Positions 22,863 through 22,901 of a stretch of 22,901 bases of DNA are shown here, piece by piece. Numbering within the stretch: the first letter of the stretch is position 1; each line of letters starts with the position of its first letter. This DNA is from an uncultured Solobacterium sp. (GTDB lineage: Bacteria; Bacillota_I; Bacilli_A; Erysipelotrichales; Erysipelotrichaceae). The stretch lies in assembly GCA_900547815.1 (NCBI GenBank), contig URHY01000034.1:1-22901 (forward strand). Reading direction: 5' to 3'. Below the pieces are notes generated by a model. That model was not told the DNA's origin and ran no database searches. It saw nothing but the letters and a program-made list of their open reading frames with translations. The position numbers were made by a program, and so were the translations under genes.

Positions 22863-22901
22863 ATAGGGTCGACTAAAAGTTGGCTTCAAAAATTATAGGG
22901 T
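22863..22901. repeat. Direct repeat ATAGGGT at the right edge, possible end of a mobile element
   Basis: ATAGGGT occurs at 22863-22869 and again at 22895-22901, 32 bases apart, starting right after the last stop codon. The first copy runs into GGGTCGAC. The T-A-G-G-G-T ends look somewhat like terminal repeats of insertion sequences, but no transposase is in view and the window ends here, so the identity is open. Confidence 0.3.

Noticed and set aside
1-22901. CRISPR array, tRNA or rRNA genes
   Set aside because: Reading both strands I found no regularly spaced repeats, no tRNA-like cloverleaf blocks (GGTTCGAATCC type) and no rRNA sequence.

Overview
This is a low-GC, gene-dense chromosomal stretch from a Gram-positive bacterium. 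It has a PolC-type replicase with an embedded proofreading exonuclease, RNase J, a Gram-positive-length peptide deformylase and strong GGAGG ribosome sites, so Bacillota is clear. The protein style and gene content suggest a gut Erysipelotrichia-like lineage; that rank is inference only. TGA is a working stop in six genes here, so the code is standard. I see no tRNA, rRNA, CRISPR array or prophage block, and no gene-free stretch longer than 300 bases.

Layout. 1-125: 5' end of an Rpn/PD-(D/E)XK 'transposase'-type gene running off the left edge. 216-1283: a promoter, a yybP-ykoY-type (manganese) riboswitch with an overlapping terminator, and a CaCA cation antiporter. 1257-2848 (minus): a dicarboxylate/amino-acid symporter followed directly by mscL, which is broken by a deletion of about 25 nt in its pore helix. 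2931-10160 (minus): a tightly packed housekeeping operon ftsW-rsmD-coaD-rnc-polC with ATGA overlaps and a strong terminator after polC. 10190-10238: back-to-back promoters whose -35 boxes abut, serving that operon and def. 10258-13566 (plus): def, rnjA and an apparently leaderless membrane-anchored metallophosphoesterase with altered active-site motifs, each with its own promoter and a terminator that overlaps the stop codon of the gene or lies just after it. 13592-16046 (minus): codB-codA, cytosine uptake and deamination. 16117-18046 (minus): rmuC, a divergent macrodomain and mnmM, joined by two 4-nt ATGA overlaps. 18132-18881 (minus): a creatininase-family amidohydrolase. 18938-20967 (plus): a PAP2 lipid phosphatase, an alpha/beta hydrolase interrupted by an in-frame TGA at codon 19, and a NimA-like flavin split-barrel protein. 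21023-22862 (plus): two closely linked acidic genes of unknown function, DUF7309/DUF6930-like and a protein with faint PRiA4_ORF3 resemblance. 22863-22901: a short direct repeat at the right edge.

How the parts fit. Most of the window is core metabolism: DNA replication, cell wall synthesis, CoA synthesis, RNA maturation and decay, tRNA wobble modification and pyrimidine salvage. The points of greatest interest are the riboswitch-controlled antiporter, the two disrupted genes (mscL and the hydrolase), the macrodomain that has lost its usual catalytic residues inside an rmuC operon, the leaderless phosphoesterase, and the uncharacterised gene pair at the right end. I do not see a clear-cut new defence or biosynthetic system. 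The right-end pair and the rmuC-macrodomain-mnmM unit are the best candidates.
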